A DNA stretch of 64,000 nt from positions 1,343,768 to 1,407,767 of the forward strand of contig VXAZ01005702.1 in the NCBI GenBank assembly GCA_013399875.1, read 5' to 3'. Below the pieces are notes generated by a model. That model was given only the letters and a program-made list of their open reading frames with translations, made no database searches and was not told the DNA's origin. The stretch comes from Gymnorhina tibicen. Taxonomy: Eukaryota; Chordata; Aves; Passeriformes; Artamidae. Below are positions 23,941 to 35,856 of this stretch, in pieces; the first letter of the stretch is position 1, and every line of letters begins with the position of its first letter. The position numbers and the translations under genes are program-made.

Positions 23941-26900
23941 GCTAAAGCTTGTTGGTTTGGTTTCTTTTTTTCACAATTCTCTTTTACTTTGTTGGAAGGA
24001 GAAGGTAAAGAAGAAACTGTAATTTCTTATATCAAGGAGTGACAGAAGTAATAAAATCCAGGAATTTCTAGTGCTTTTAACCTACTGAAAAATTTTAATA
24101 GAAATTCCTTGTGATCAAGGAAGAAAAAACCCCAACAACCTATTAAAAAGCCCAAACAAACTAAACCAAAATACAGATCTGCATTAATTTCCAAAAAGTA
24201 GCTTTTCAAGGAAGATCACACATATTTTATAGTTACCAGATTCAGTGACATTTCTGTCAATCAACACTACCCTACACTAAACCACACCTATAAAAGAAAT
24301 CTCATGTTCTGTCACAATTGTAAACCTACTACAAACTGAGGACTATATTATGCTATTATGTTTAAGTTTATGTGGTGCCAAAAATATTGAAGATATGACT
24401 GTACTACAGGTAAAACTTTGCAAACATTAAACTTCAATGCTGAGTTCTGTTTCTGTAAAGAAAAGTCTAGTTTACTGCAAGGTAAGAAATATCACAGTCA
24501 AAATTTACATAATTTATCTCAATGGTACAAATCAATTTTTCATCTCTATATACACTCTCAAGAATTAAAAGGATAAGGATCCTTTGCATACAACATTTAA
24601 GTTTTTATGATAGAATTTATTAACTAAACTTTGCCTGTTTCATCTGCTGGGAGCTGAAAATATAATGCATGCACTAGGTGTTTTTTTCAGAGTAAAACAC
24701 ATTAAATAACCAATTAAATTGTCAGAAGGAAGCAGCTTTGTTTTTCTTTTATATAACTTCATTCTCTTTTAAAAGAAATCTATTTTATTTTAAAGTTGCC
24801 TGCAATCAAGTTTAGTGTTGATGAAAAATCAATCATTTTAAAATGGTATGGCTGAAACTGTAGGAATGGGTGAAAGTGCCTGTCCTTTTTGCACCTGAGT
24901 CTGGCTTAGCTGAGTTAGAAACATAATTTTGCATTTCAGCATAGTTATGCTTAGAGAAAGAAAAGGCTCATGCTTCAGTAAAGGCTGAGAACTCATCAGC
25001 GATGTTGGGCATCTTCTCAGAAGCACAGCTCCTCTCCTGTGGCCTTAGCAATGCAGTAGCATTCCTTCTCATTCCTTGTATTCAGGTGTTTTACAAATAA
25101 AGAATATTAAGCCTTTCCGCCCTCTGCAGCCAATCATAAGATAGTAAAGGCGATGCAGTTAGGTGTAAACCTAGGCTGAGGGGTTTAATTTCAATTCCAT
25201 TAGCTTTGCCATCTGTTTCATCTCAGTAATACAAGGTACTGACAGATGGGGATGCTGATCTTGAGTTCATGCTGTTAAACACTGAGCCATTGGCTAATAA
25301 ACTTACTGCCATTCATGATCAAATTCATGATTAAATTAACAGTAAACCCTTCTACTCCCCCGCTAGATACCTAGGTCCTACATAGGAAGACCTATGATAC
25401 CAACATCCTTTGAAACGGCTCATCCCAGTGAGACAAAAGGTGTGGGTTTCCTGCATATCTGGCCGTAAGTGCTGCAGGGCATCCCACTCCAGAGCTGGGC
25501 ACAACTGAAAAGCAATTCCTGTTTGGTGCAGAGTCCAGGTAAGAGATTTGGTTGTGTCCAGTTACAATGTACAGGTCTTGATACAACTCAGAGTCTTGGG
25601 CTGCCCAAGGAGCATCTACTTTTTACTTTTTTTCTTACTGGTACTTCCACAGATACGAGAGCTGAATGAACACAAGTAAAGCACTGCTAAACCAGTTTGT
25701 GAGTTATGGTTAATCTGACTAAGGGGCTTGTCTCAGGTGAGCTGTAGCTAAACACGCAGAGTTGACTGCCACGCAGATCTGAGATTCACTAATCCAAGTA
25801 TATTTATTGTCTGGAGTTCTACATCAGAATCACCCTAGGCTCTTTCTCTATAGTCATTAAAGAGAAATAAATGCTTCCAGAAAATAATTAATGTCATGCT
25901 ATAGTAAACATCTAGGTACAGATAAATCATACTATTTCACTTGGTTGACATCAAAATGGCTTTATTTCAGCAAGAATAATAGCACATCTCACATGAAAAC
26001 TTGCAGTATTTTTCAGATTACTGCTAACATTCTAAAATAAGGAGTTTAAGACCAGTGTGTGATTTCATACACACACTGCATAGATTATTTAACCTCTGCT
26101 ACACCACTTATGGACTCTGAGAGAGGGACTTACGGGGAGGCTTACCTGTTTAACAGCCAGAGAGAGAGCTGTTGTTTCCCAGGGCATGAGGTACCAGGTA
26201 GTGGGTCAGGAGTGTGCTGCACCCTGCTGCTGTTCCTGAGGAATCTGCTCTCCCATTAGATTTTCTTTGTTTCAGTAAAAAGATGACTGTCCTTGGGCCT
26301 CAGCTGTAATTGGCTAGTAGATCATGTCTGAAATTACCTATGTGCTGGTCTGGGAAAAAAGTACGCAATAGGAATCAGTCTTGCCTAGTGTGTGGATTGG
26401 CAGATGTGGGGTCTGGAACAAAGAGGGTTTCCTTCCTGTTAGGATAGCAATAATGGTGCACAGTATTTCAGATTATTTCTAGACATGAGTAAAGCTGAAA
26501 GGGTCACTTGAAATGAGCAAAATATTAGATTTCCCTACTTTTAGTATCTTTAAAACAGATAAACAGCAAACTCAATTCTAACAATTATATCCGTACACAC
26601 AACATGAGGCAGCAGGAGCCAGGATTCCTGAAAAGGAGATTCAGGTTGTTTCATTAAGCATACAAAGACCTCAGACTGAATTTGTTGAGACTTTGTTTAG
26701 AAAAGAATCCAGTTGGTAGATATAGTTTTCTGCAGTTCTCTCTTCCTTACAGGGATCCATGGATGCCATAAAATGGAAGAGGAAACCTGTTTCACTGAGC
26801 TAGAAGTTTGAAAAAAATAACCTTCCAGGTACTTCACTAACTCATTTCTGCAATAGCTGTAAATTAAGTCTGCTAATTACTAGGGCTGCACTTCTAAGTT

Positions 26901-28036
26901 TCTTTTCTTTTTACTGCCTGTATCAATATTTACCGTAAATGTTATTTGCACTTCTTTATCCTTTTTTTGCCTAACTTTTAGACAATAATTTCCTCTCCTA
27001 TCTGAAAGACAAATAAACCCTCCACATTTTAAATTTTATAATTATTCATTTTCTTAGAATATATATTTACACTGGGTGAGGAGAGGGCAGTAAAATATGT
27101 TCATATCACATACCACTTTTGCAAAAATATTTTTTGGAAAAGTAGAATGCATTATTATTTGTAAGTCCCTACAAACAAGAGTGTTTCTGAAGGTGTTTTT
27201 TGTGTCAATTTTTTAGATGCGATAGAAAGCTTTTTTTTTCAGTTTTATAAGTTTATACAGTTTTTCCACAGTAACAAGTTTTACATATTGCTTCTGTCTG
27301 TAGATATAGTTGGGCTCAAGTCTATTTCATTTTCTGAAATCTGTAAATAGGATCTTTTATTTTTTTCTTCAGCATTGTTGATTGGTCTTTTTTTTTTTCT
27401 CCCCTAGCAAAAAAAAGTAGCAGGGTATTTTTAATTTTTCATACAGTTCTACCCCTCCTTTAGCATGTTGTTTGAGCTCATTCCTTTCTGCAGGACACAG
27501 CAGATTACTCCACTGCTTCATAAAGTGCACCTAAGCAGTCATTTACTTGTATGAATTTTCTCTGAGAACTCCCCAGTAAGCTGAGATCAGCTTGCAGTTC
27601 TGTTCTGAAATCCAGACATAAGTATGTCCGTCATGCATTTTAATTTTGACCTCCAGTTCTTTGTGATAACATGGTAATAACTCACCTGTGTAATAAATCT
27701 CAAGCCTTGCCAAAAAGTACACTAAATTATGTTATTCTATGGGAAAAAATTGTTAATTGGTAAATTAATCCTTGAGAAAATTATAAACATTTTATGGACT
27801 TTTTCTGGAACAATGGTACAGTAAAAGGAGGAACTTTGGGAGGCAATTCATGAAGGGGCAAGAATATTGTAATGAACTGGGAACAGACTGACCCAAAACA
27901 AAATGGAAAGGTCATCCGAGCTTCAAAGAGCTTATAGAATTTAACAAGAAGTGACTGTGAGACAGTCAATTGGAAGAGCACCAGAGAATGAAAGAGTGAT
28001 CTTGGTACAGCAGAAGTATAAAATTGTCATGTTATA
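23941..28036. other. Non-coding A+T-rich DNA
   Basis: No supported gene, RNA or transposable element. Possible but unconvincing SINE-like text lies near 25130-25300. Several short T and A runs are present around 27230 and 27390. Confidence 0.55.
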
Positions 28037-28375
28037 GTATCATAGAATAGTTTGGTTTGGAAGGGACCTATAAAAGCCTTCTAAGTCCAAACCCCCCTGC
28101 ACTGAGCAGGGACATCATCAAATAGATAAGTTTCTAAGAGCCCCATCCAGCCTTACCTTGAATGTTTCCACAGATGCAACATCTACCACCTCTCTGGGCA
28201 ACCTGTTCCAGCTTCCACTACCCTCACCTGTTCCCCTACCTTCATTGTAAAAATATCTTCCTTATCTCTAATCTGAAGCTAACCTCTTTTAGTTTAAAAC
28301 CATTATCCTTTGTCCTATTGCAACAGGTCCTACTAAAAAGCCTGTCCCCATCTTTCTTATTAAGCCCCTTTCTCA
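28037..28375 (-). mobile_element. CR1 LINE, 3' fragment
   Basis: It opens with the CR1 terminus in reverse ('tatcatagaatagtttgg') and follows the avian CR1 3' end for about 340 bp: 'ttggaagggacct', 'ccccctgcactgagcagg', 'cagatgcaacatctacc', 'ctctctgggcaacctgtt', 'ttagtttaaaaccattatc', 'ctttgtcctattgcaaca', 'cctgtccccatctttctt'. Minus orientation, 5'-truncated. It retains only the end of ORF2 and the 3' UTR. It is longer and better preserved than the copy at 20140. Confidence 0.95.
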
Positions 28376-30919
28376 CGAAAGCTGTCTTTAAAAAGAAGGA
28401 TTTTTAAGATGGATTTAAAGTATGATAAAGCCAGATGTTTATAGATTATTTCAATAACAAGAAGATATAATAGAAAACTATTCTGTAGAAGGAAAAGTAA
28501 AAGTCTTCCTTTTAAATAAATCAAGAGGTACTTGGAGAGTCCTGGGACTGAAAACAAGTAGTATGTTTGATATAATGAAGTCACAACAGGTAGAGAAATA
28601 GGCAAAAGGGAAGCTGGGATTAAATTCCATCAGTGTCATTCTGAAGGAGCACATTTGAAAATTATTCTGTTCTTATACCTGTGAAAGGTGTTGCAAGGAG
28701 ATGGCAAGCTGCCATTTTATCAAAAGCTAAAATTGAAAACAGTATACAGAAAATCTGTACATATTTAACATAACCTTGATTTGTGGATGATATGTCAAAA
28801 TCTGTTGATGTCAAAGTAAGCATTGAAGCATGAAATGAAGTGAGGGATAGCAAATGGATTGGGAGAAAGAAGGAAGGCTGAAGTGCTAGTTATTTATGTT
28901 AGAGAGACAAGATGAGAATTTAAGATATTCTTTAGATATGGAATTAAAGATATGGAATTAAAACAAAATTTTCAGAGTTAAATTTTCATCTATGATTGAA
29001 GTTAACCTAAGGAAGTATGGAGAATGAAGAGTTGTGACTGAACTCTAGAAAATATAGGAATTTGAAGAAGAAAAAGTCTTTTAAAAGACACGCTAAGTAA
29101 TGAGTGACTAAAAGCCTAGGAGGAGATACAGAAAGGGCACAGGCTTGGAAGTCAATGTAATACAGAGAATATCTTGTGGAGAAAACTATGGTTAACAGTC
29201 AAAGATGGTTGATGGGCAGAATAAGCAGGGCGATAGACTACAGTTCTTGAGATCTGGCTAGGAAACGGCGATTTGAAAATCTGGTACAAGGGTTTAAGCT
29301 GAAAGTAAGATATGAAAGCTGAGAAAGGGATGAGTGCAGCTATAAAGGACATGTGAAAGCCACAGAATCAGGAGGATACATGGAGGAGAGGTGCTGTGAT
29401 GTCCCTGCTCTTATACCCCCCTTCCAGAGCATCAGCTGGCAGAATGTGGATGGCCCAGGGGCATGGGAAGCACCACAGGACTTGCTCTATAGCTGCTTTA
29501 AGCAGCTCTTTCCCTCACACCACTGACAAACATGTTCACAGCTGAGAGCACAGAAGAGACGATACCCACTGCTGGCTGCCAGGCAGTGAGAGGTGCAAAT
29601 TGTCAAACTGTTGAACTTTACGGAGGGTGGTCTACACTTTGACGGAGATCCTCTCTCCAAAGCTTTCTAAAAAAAGTGCAGAGGTATTGTATTTTGAGAA
29701 AAAAGTCAAAGGGAAGTGCAGATAGACAAGGATTTGGAGGAGGAGATTACAGCCAAGTCAAGAGTAGATAATAGGTATCTGCTTATTGCGATGTATTTCC
29801 AGTGCACTGTTCGGAGCTCCTGGGGTTTCAGCTCTGTCATTCTCAGAGCACTTTGCCATCTGCACAGCAAATGGTGTGAAAAGGTGTTTAATTCAAAGTG
29901 GCAATCATATAGTACAGTGAGTAAACGATGGACTCAGCAAGAGGGAATAGCTGGTAAAAATCATATATTTTTTATACCTCAAAAGGTTTTAAGAAAGTTG
30001 ATTAATGTTAAGACCTCCCTGAATTTTACTTGGTGCTGACCTCTATAAATCATTTGTAATCTCTCTCAAAAAAGTTTCATCATCTGATAATACCAGTGTT
30101 GAGAGGTTCCCTTTGATTTTTATCCCTTTATACCCCTAAAATACAAAAATAAATGGAATTTTAACTCTCTTCATCCACATGTAACCCTGTATACAGCTGT
30201 TTATTTATTTTGCTGTTTAGTGTTGAAAGCTAAAGTATTAAATTCTGTCCACAAGATGTAAAAAATGAATACAGCATGTATTTGTCTATACAGCACATTT
30301 AGACATTGGGGTACCATAGACATTACTGAATGTATCTTGCTGTAGTGCCACAGATTCCTGAATGGTATCACTCACGATTAAACCTGATGTTAAAAAACCC
30401 CCAAACATATTTCCTATTTAGGAACTAAAATCTGAAAATATTCTCCAGTCCCTTGAGTAAAATTAAGCTATGTAATTTTACATATTTGTAGGTTGATATT
30501 CAACATGCTTTATTTACCGCAATGAAAATTTTAGTTATACATTAATATGTCTATATTTCTTCATATTTTTCACATTCTTTTTCATTATGCTTCCTCTGCA
30601 GTCTATCTTCTCCTTTTTGGCATCATTCCACTACTTTAAACTAGTTATTCTCAGGACCAAGTAAACTTATTGTTAGCAAGTACATTATTTACACATCTAG
30701 CCTGAATTATTTAATATCTTGATCCTTAGGAATTAATATCTTGATTTTAATAAGCTGCATTGTGCCAGTTAGAATTCCACTGTAGCGTGTTGTTAAACCT
30801 CTTTTTAGAGATTTAACACTGAAATACTTCTTTGAATGTAAAATTTTTTTGCAAAAGAACCCACAAACACAGTCCAGTGACAGAAAGCTACACATCTTAT
30901 CATCTTAAAACAATAGGCC
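28376..30919. other. Non-coding DNA
   Basis: No gene seen. It contains a two-copy 14-bp tandem (agatatggaattaa) at 28934-28961. A less A+T-rich patch lies at about 29390-29640 and belongs to no family I recognise. Confidence 0.55.
28934..28961 (+). repeat. Two-copy 14-bp tandem repeat
   Basis: Perfect head-to-tail duplication of 'agatatggaattaa'. Confidence 0.8.
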
Positions 30920-31481
30920 TGATGTAGTTTAAACCCAGCTGGCAACTAAGCCCCATGCAGTCACTCACTCACTCCTCCCTTGGTGGGATGAGGGTGAGAA
31001 TTGAAGAAGTAAAAGTGAGAGAACTCCTGGGTTGAGATAAAGGCAGTTTAAGAGGGAAAGGAAAAGCCGCACACAAAAGCAAAAGAAAACAAGGATTCAT
31101 CACTTCCCATGGGCTGCCACCTCCAGAAAAGCCAGGCTCCATCATGCCTAACAGTGACTGGAGAAGACAAGTGCTATCACAATGAACATCCCCTTCCTCC
31201 TTCTTCTTTCTCAGCTTTATATGCTGAGCTTGACACCATGTAGTCTGGACCATCCCTTTGGGGTCAGCTGTCCCAGCTGTGTCTTCTCCAACTCCTTGTA
31301 CACCCTCAGCCTCCTCACTGGGGGGGCAGTGTGAGGAAGAGAAAAGGCCTCGGCTCTGCGCAAGCCCTGCTCAGCAGTAACTAAAATATCTTCATTTATC
31401 AACACTGTTTCCAGCACAGATCCAAAACATAGCCCCATGCTAACTACTGTGAAGAACATTAACCCAGCCACAACCAGCACA
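30920..31481 (-). mobile_element. Avian ERVL-type solo LTR
   Basis: This 562-bp block matches, in reverse complement, an LTR widespread in birds that I recognise from its landmark phrases. On the plus strand these are: 'tagtttaaacccagctggca' near the left end, 'cagtcactcactcactcct', 'ctgggttgagataaaggc', 'ggggtcagctgtcccagctg', 'gtgtcttctccaactccttg', and 'cccagccacaaccagcaca' at the right end. Plus-strand ends are TG...CA. The flanks aggcc (30915-30919) and aggct (31482-31486) agree at four of five bases, consistent with an aged 5-bp target duplication. No internal retroviral sequence adjoins it, so it is a solo LTR left by recombination. It shares its family with the plus-strand copy at 59575. 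Confidence 0.85.
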
Positions 31482-34400
31482 AGGCTTTTATTACATGCCT
31501 AAACATACATTTAAGAGCTTTAAATCAGGCTTCTACTCTTTAAAATTCTAGATACCTGATCACCAGCACATCAAACATTTTCTTATAACTCAAATGCCTG
31601 ATGTCGTGTTAGATGTGACTATGCAGGACATATTGCATATTGAATACAATTCAGCAAACCTCACTTATTTTTCTTATTTTATAGAAAAAGATAGGATAAA
31701 TTTTGACAATAAGCAAAAATTTTACATAGTTTTTAGTATAATTTTTCCCTATTTGCATATGTAGCCATAGGCTGACCTTGAAAGTAATATTATGAGGCCA
31801 AGGAAAGTATCACAGTGCAAAATTTTCCTTAGGAGTACTACTGTCAGGTTCCTGAAGATTTCTCACTTCATACTCTTTGTTGCCACCTATCCATGGTTTC
31901 AACAGAAAGTTAATACTTTTGTTTCTTATATTTCCTTCCAATTCCATTAGTGACTCCACTAATCTATCTCAAAATGTATGGGGACTGAATCACTGCCTGA
32001 AATGGCACCATTTAAGCATTACTATTCCATGCCACATGTGGTGGACTGTGTTGTGCCATGTAACTTGGGCACCTTGAATCTGGAGCACAATGACTTTTTC
32101 AGGAAATGGACCCTACCTGAGACTAAGCTCAGCTTAACAATCACACCTTTCCCTTGCATTATTTTTACAGGGAAATAAGAAATACTCATTACCCATTATG
32201 ACTGATTTTGATCCCTGACAATAAATAATTTTACCTCTGAGACTAGGTCACCTCGTGATCTCTACACACAAAAAAGTGCTTGAAGCAAACTTCAGACTTG
32301 TACAGAACAACTTACGTTTTTCCCAGTGTATTCCCTTGATCTTACAGGGGCATTTGAATGTATGAGACCATTTGCTGTTTCTTGCTGAGATTGCCTTGTA
32401 AATCATACACTTTGTTTTGAGAGGTTTTATAGGCCATTTGTGGGTGGAAGTGAGGAATCAATAAATAGTGTAGCTATGTATGTGACGTATGGTAGGGCAA
32501 ATTGACTGAAAGTCTTAGACTGATGTAAAGAGATAAAAAGTACATGAATATACTGTTGGTAGGTCTTGAAAATAGACTAGATTATTAAAGCTAACAGTAT
32601 TGGCAAACAAGAAAATGGCAATTAATTTAGCCAATTGTAGCATTCCTATTTCTGCTAGCAGTCAGCCCAAATGAAAAGATGAACTGAACTGTGGAAAAAT
32701 TCCAGACCGCAGTCTCAGCCCAACCATCTAGGTTCACAAATCCAAATTAGAAATGTGACTCCAGCTGCTCTGAGCTCTACTCCTTTCATTTGTTCATCCT
32801 GAAATCTGATTCTAGGCCTGAAATACTTCATCAGCATGCACTTTTACTTTCACTCATTTCTGTGTTGGGCTCCATTTTAAGAATAATTACAGATAACTGA
32901 TGCTTCTGGTTTTTATTGCCCACTTGATCTTCTAGAGGAAGTTAAAGGTTTCAAATCTTCTACAAATCACATACTCTTCAGTGAAACAGGTACTAATAAC
33001 AGAGAATTCCTCAATATTCTTGAAAGCATGTTGATCAGTGAAACAGGTTTTTCTTGGATATGACTTAGCAGAACTTCTAAGCATATGTGAAAATATTTTC
33101 TGTGTTTAAACACCTATTCCCTGTCAAATGGTTTTCCATACTGCTCCTCCAATGTAAAAGCTGCAGAACACTGTATCTTTAGATTCACTGTGAATCACCC
33201 AATGCAGTAACTGCTGTTTACACTGGCTAATTTGTGCATTCAATTAGACCGGTTTGTACACTAAAACAATCCTTTTAGTTCTTTCATGGATATTTTGGTT
33301 TCATTTATTTTATTTTTTGAGGGGGAGGGATGGTGTTATTTGAGTTTTAGCCATTTTAAATATCAGCCAGATAGACGTGTGTGCTGGACTTATTTTTTGT
33401 TTCCTTGTTGCTGTTTACATTCTCTAACATGCTCTTGATCGGCTTTCAAAAGGAGGGTAACACCTGCTCTATGCCTTCAGGATCTCAGAAATCACAGTGG
33501 ATTTCTATTAGAAAATAAGCAGTGTGGATGGAGGTGCTCAGAACTCAAGCAGGAATAGATGCTCTGAGCTACTTTTAGAGATCTCTGACACCACTTATGC
33601 TATGTAAATATCTCAGCCTGGTCCTGAAAATAGAACAATGATCAGGGCCTAACCTATACTACAACTTAAATATATCTTTTTCAGGCAGTTCACAATTATT
33701 TGCCTCACCTTTATATTTATCTTTGACTACTCTTATGGTATCATCTAAGCCACATGTCATGTGTTATTGCTGTTGTTCACGGACTGGATTACAATCTTTG
33801 TAAACAACAGGAGCAGTGTAAAGGAGATTTCTAGTGAGCTATATTAATCCTTCCCCCCTGCAATCTTATAAATAGCAGATACTGGCAGCATTTTTGAGAG
33901 TTTTGCTACTGATATACAATCTTTAGAAATAACCAGGATAGGTTATGGAAATACTTGACAAAAATGAGTTTACAGGAGTCAAATTACTATTCACTGTTAT
34001 CTGAGAAAATAAATTCTCGGTTGTAATAATAATTGTTCTAACATGTTCTAACACGAAAGACAAGATCTAAAAAAATAGTCTGAATGCATAAATTCCATTT
34101 TGTCTGCATGTCACAATTGAAATTACAGGGACGAAGAACAGAATCTTTGATTAATAATTCTCGTCATTTCCATCTCCGATATCTAATATCAGCATCTTAT
34201 CAGTATGCATTTTCCCAATAACAGCACTAAAAAACATTTTTGATAAACCAGTATAGAGTTAGCTAATCTGAGATGTCTACTGCTTTTTTCATTAAGGTGC
34301 TGAGTAAATTTTCCCCCCTCTTTAAATATTGTATATTTTTTGCACTGTATGGACTTGAGTGTCTTTAAAGACTGAGACAACTTCCTACAAGTAAAATAAA

Positions 34401-34489
34401 TATAAACTCACTGTTCAACTTTGCAAGAAGTAATAGGCATCACAGCTATTCAGAATTCTCTTTTCTCTGACACATACTATTATTCTACA
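31482..34489. other. Non-coding A+T-rich DNA, no feature seen
   Basis: Nothing recognisable. Open frames are at most 66 codons and show no domain. Confidence 0.6.
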
Positions 34490-35835
34490 CTTTTTTTTTT
34501 TTTGTGAATGGTTGTTCTCTAGCCTTCACTTTTGATTCCATTACTATGACCCATCTGTCATACAGTCCCGGAGACTAAAAATGTAATAACAGGTTTCTGT
34601 ATTATTACCATCTTTTTTGTCCCTATCATGCTAGAGAATTTTCTTTCACTTTTTGACATTTTTATATTTATGGCTGACATGTTCAATATCATGCTTAATC
34701 TTACTGTTATCTTTTGTTCTGCAAAAATGTTGCTATTTTACACACATCTTTTCTGAGCCTACTTCCAATAATATGTTAGGTCAAGCCTCATGGGATATGT
34801 CCATGGGTTCTCTCATTCTCTTAACCGAAATTTGCCTAGATGTTCTATATAAAGCTGAAATGAGATTTAAGGGGCAACACATTTATATTTTGTAGTGTTG
34901 ATGCTTATGTCTAATAAAGCAGGCAATGAAGCTGTACTACATTTTCAGACTGTACTAAAAGTAGAATTAACCCTTCTATTCAAAAGATGAAAACTTGCAA
35001 AGTATAACTACAGGGAATAAATAAAAGTTTTTCAGTCAAGAGATGAAAATACATTTGTGCAAAAGGAAGCGCCCAAGAAACTACTCTTGCCCCAAGAAAA
35101 CATGTTGTGCAGGTGTATATTTAGAACCCAGGACGGATGTCATATGGTGGGTCCCTCAGGCTGCCTGACAGCCAGCAAACTGTTAAAGAAGGGGTAACAG
35201 CTGCTTCCAGTAAAGTTGAAATGAAGATGGAAATGGATTAAACCCAAATTTGCTGCCCAGATCTCAAAGGAACAAGTCTGGAAAAAAGGCATCCTGTGCC
35301 TGAGGAAATGGCTTAATACCATGAAATGAAAGAGCTCCAATAATGTATCAAAGACTAATTACAAGATAGTTGAGAGACACTTGAGGTTGGAACTGCCCAA
35401 ACTTCTCAGACTTTGTGCAGTAGGCCATTCTGAGAAGTGTTCTACCAGAGAGTTTACTGCTGGGAAATATGGGTACATCAACAAAAACGCTGCAGCTTGA
35501 ATATTGCAACAAGCACAGGAAATCACACAGTATCAGTCTACTACATAAACTACCTAGCTAAATTTTGTTTTATATTTTAAATATATATAGATGTATAAAG
35601 ACAGAGAGGCTCTTGAAAGGTCTGAAGATCTTCATGATTGTTTTGGGTGAAATTCTGTTCCTCTTTATACTGGTGTCAAGAAAATATAGCAAAGACTGTA
35701 TTTCAGTGTTTCAGTGCTCTTGTAATCCAGCTAAGGATCACATTATCCACATTCACCAATTATGCTGTGTTTTGATTTTACTGTTGATACAGAACTTTGT
35801 GCTGCAAGAAATGCAAAGAGATGATTTCTTCCTCC
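34490..35835. other. Non-coding DNA
   Basis: A T run of about 14 opens the stretch. The stretch also holds the 10-bp inverted repeat at 35401. A frame open for 100 codons ends in the poly(T) tract at 35836 and is judged chance. Confidence 0.55.
35401..35438. other. Inverted repeat, 10-bp perfect stem
   Basis: 'acttctcaga' (35401-35410) and 'tctgagaagt' (35429-35438) are exact reverse complements separated by 18 bases. Pairing does not extend outward (A opposite G). It is too short for a microRNA precursor and has no known context. Confidence 0.5.
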
Positions 35836-35856
35836 TTTTTTTTTTTTTTTTTTTTT
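35836..35856. repeat. Poly(T) run
   Basis: About 21 consecutive T. It would be a poly(A) tail if an old retroposed copy lay to its right on the minus strand, but I recognise none there. Confidence 0.8.

Noticed and set aside
25130..25300. Possible MIR-like SINE text
   Set aside because: Only scattered words agree (ttcaattcc, gccatctg); no continuous core as at 2770 or 16630.
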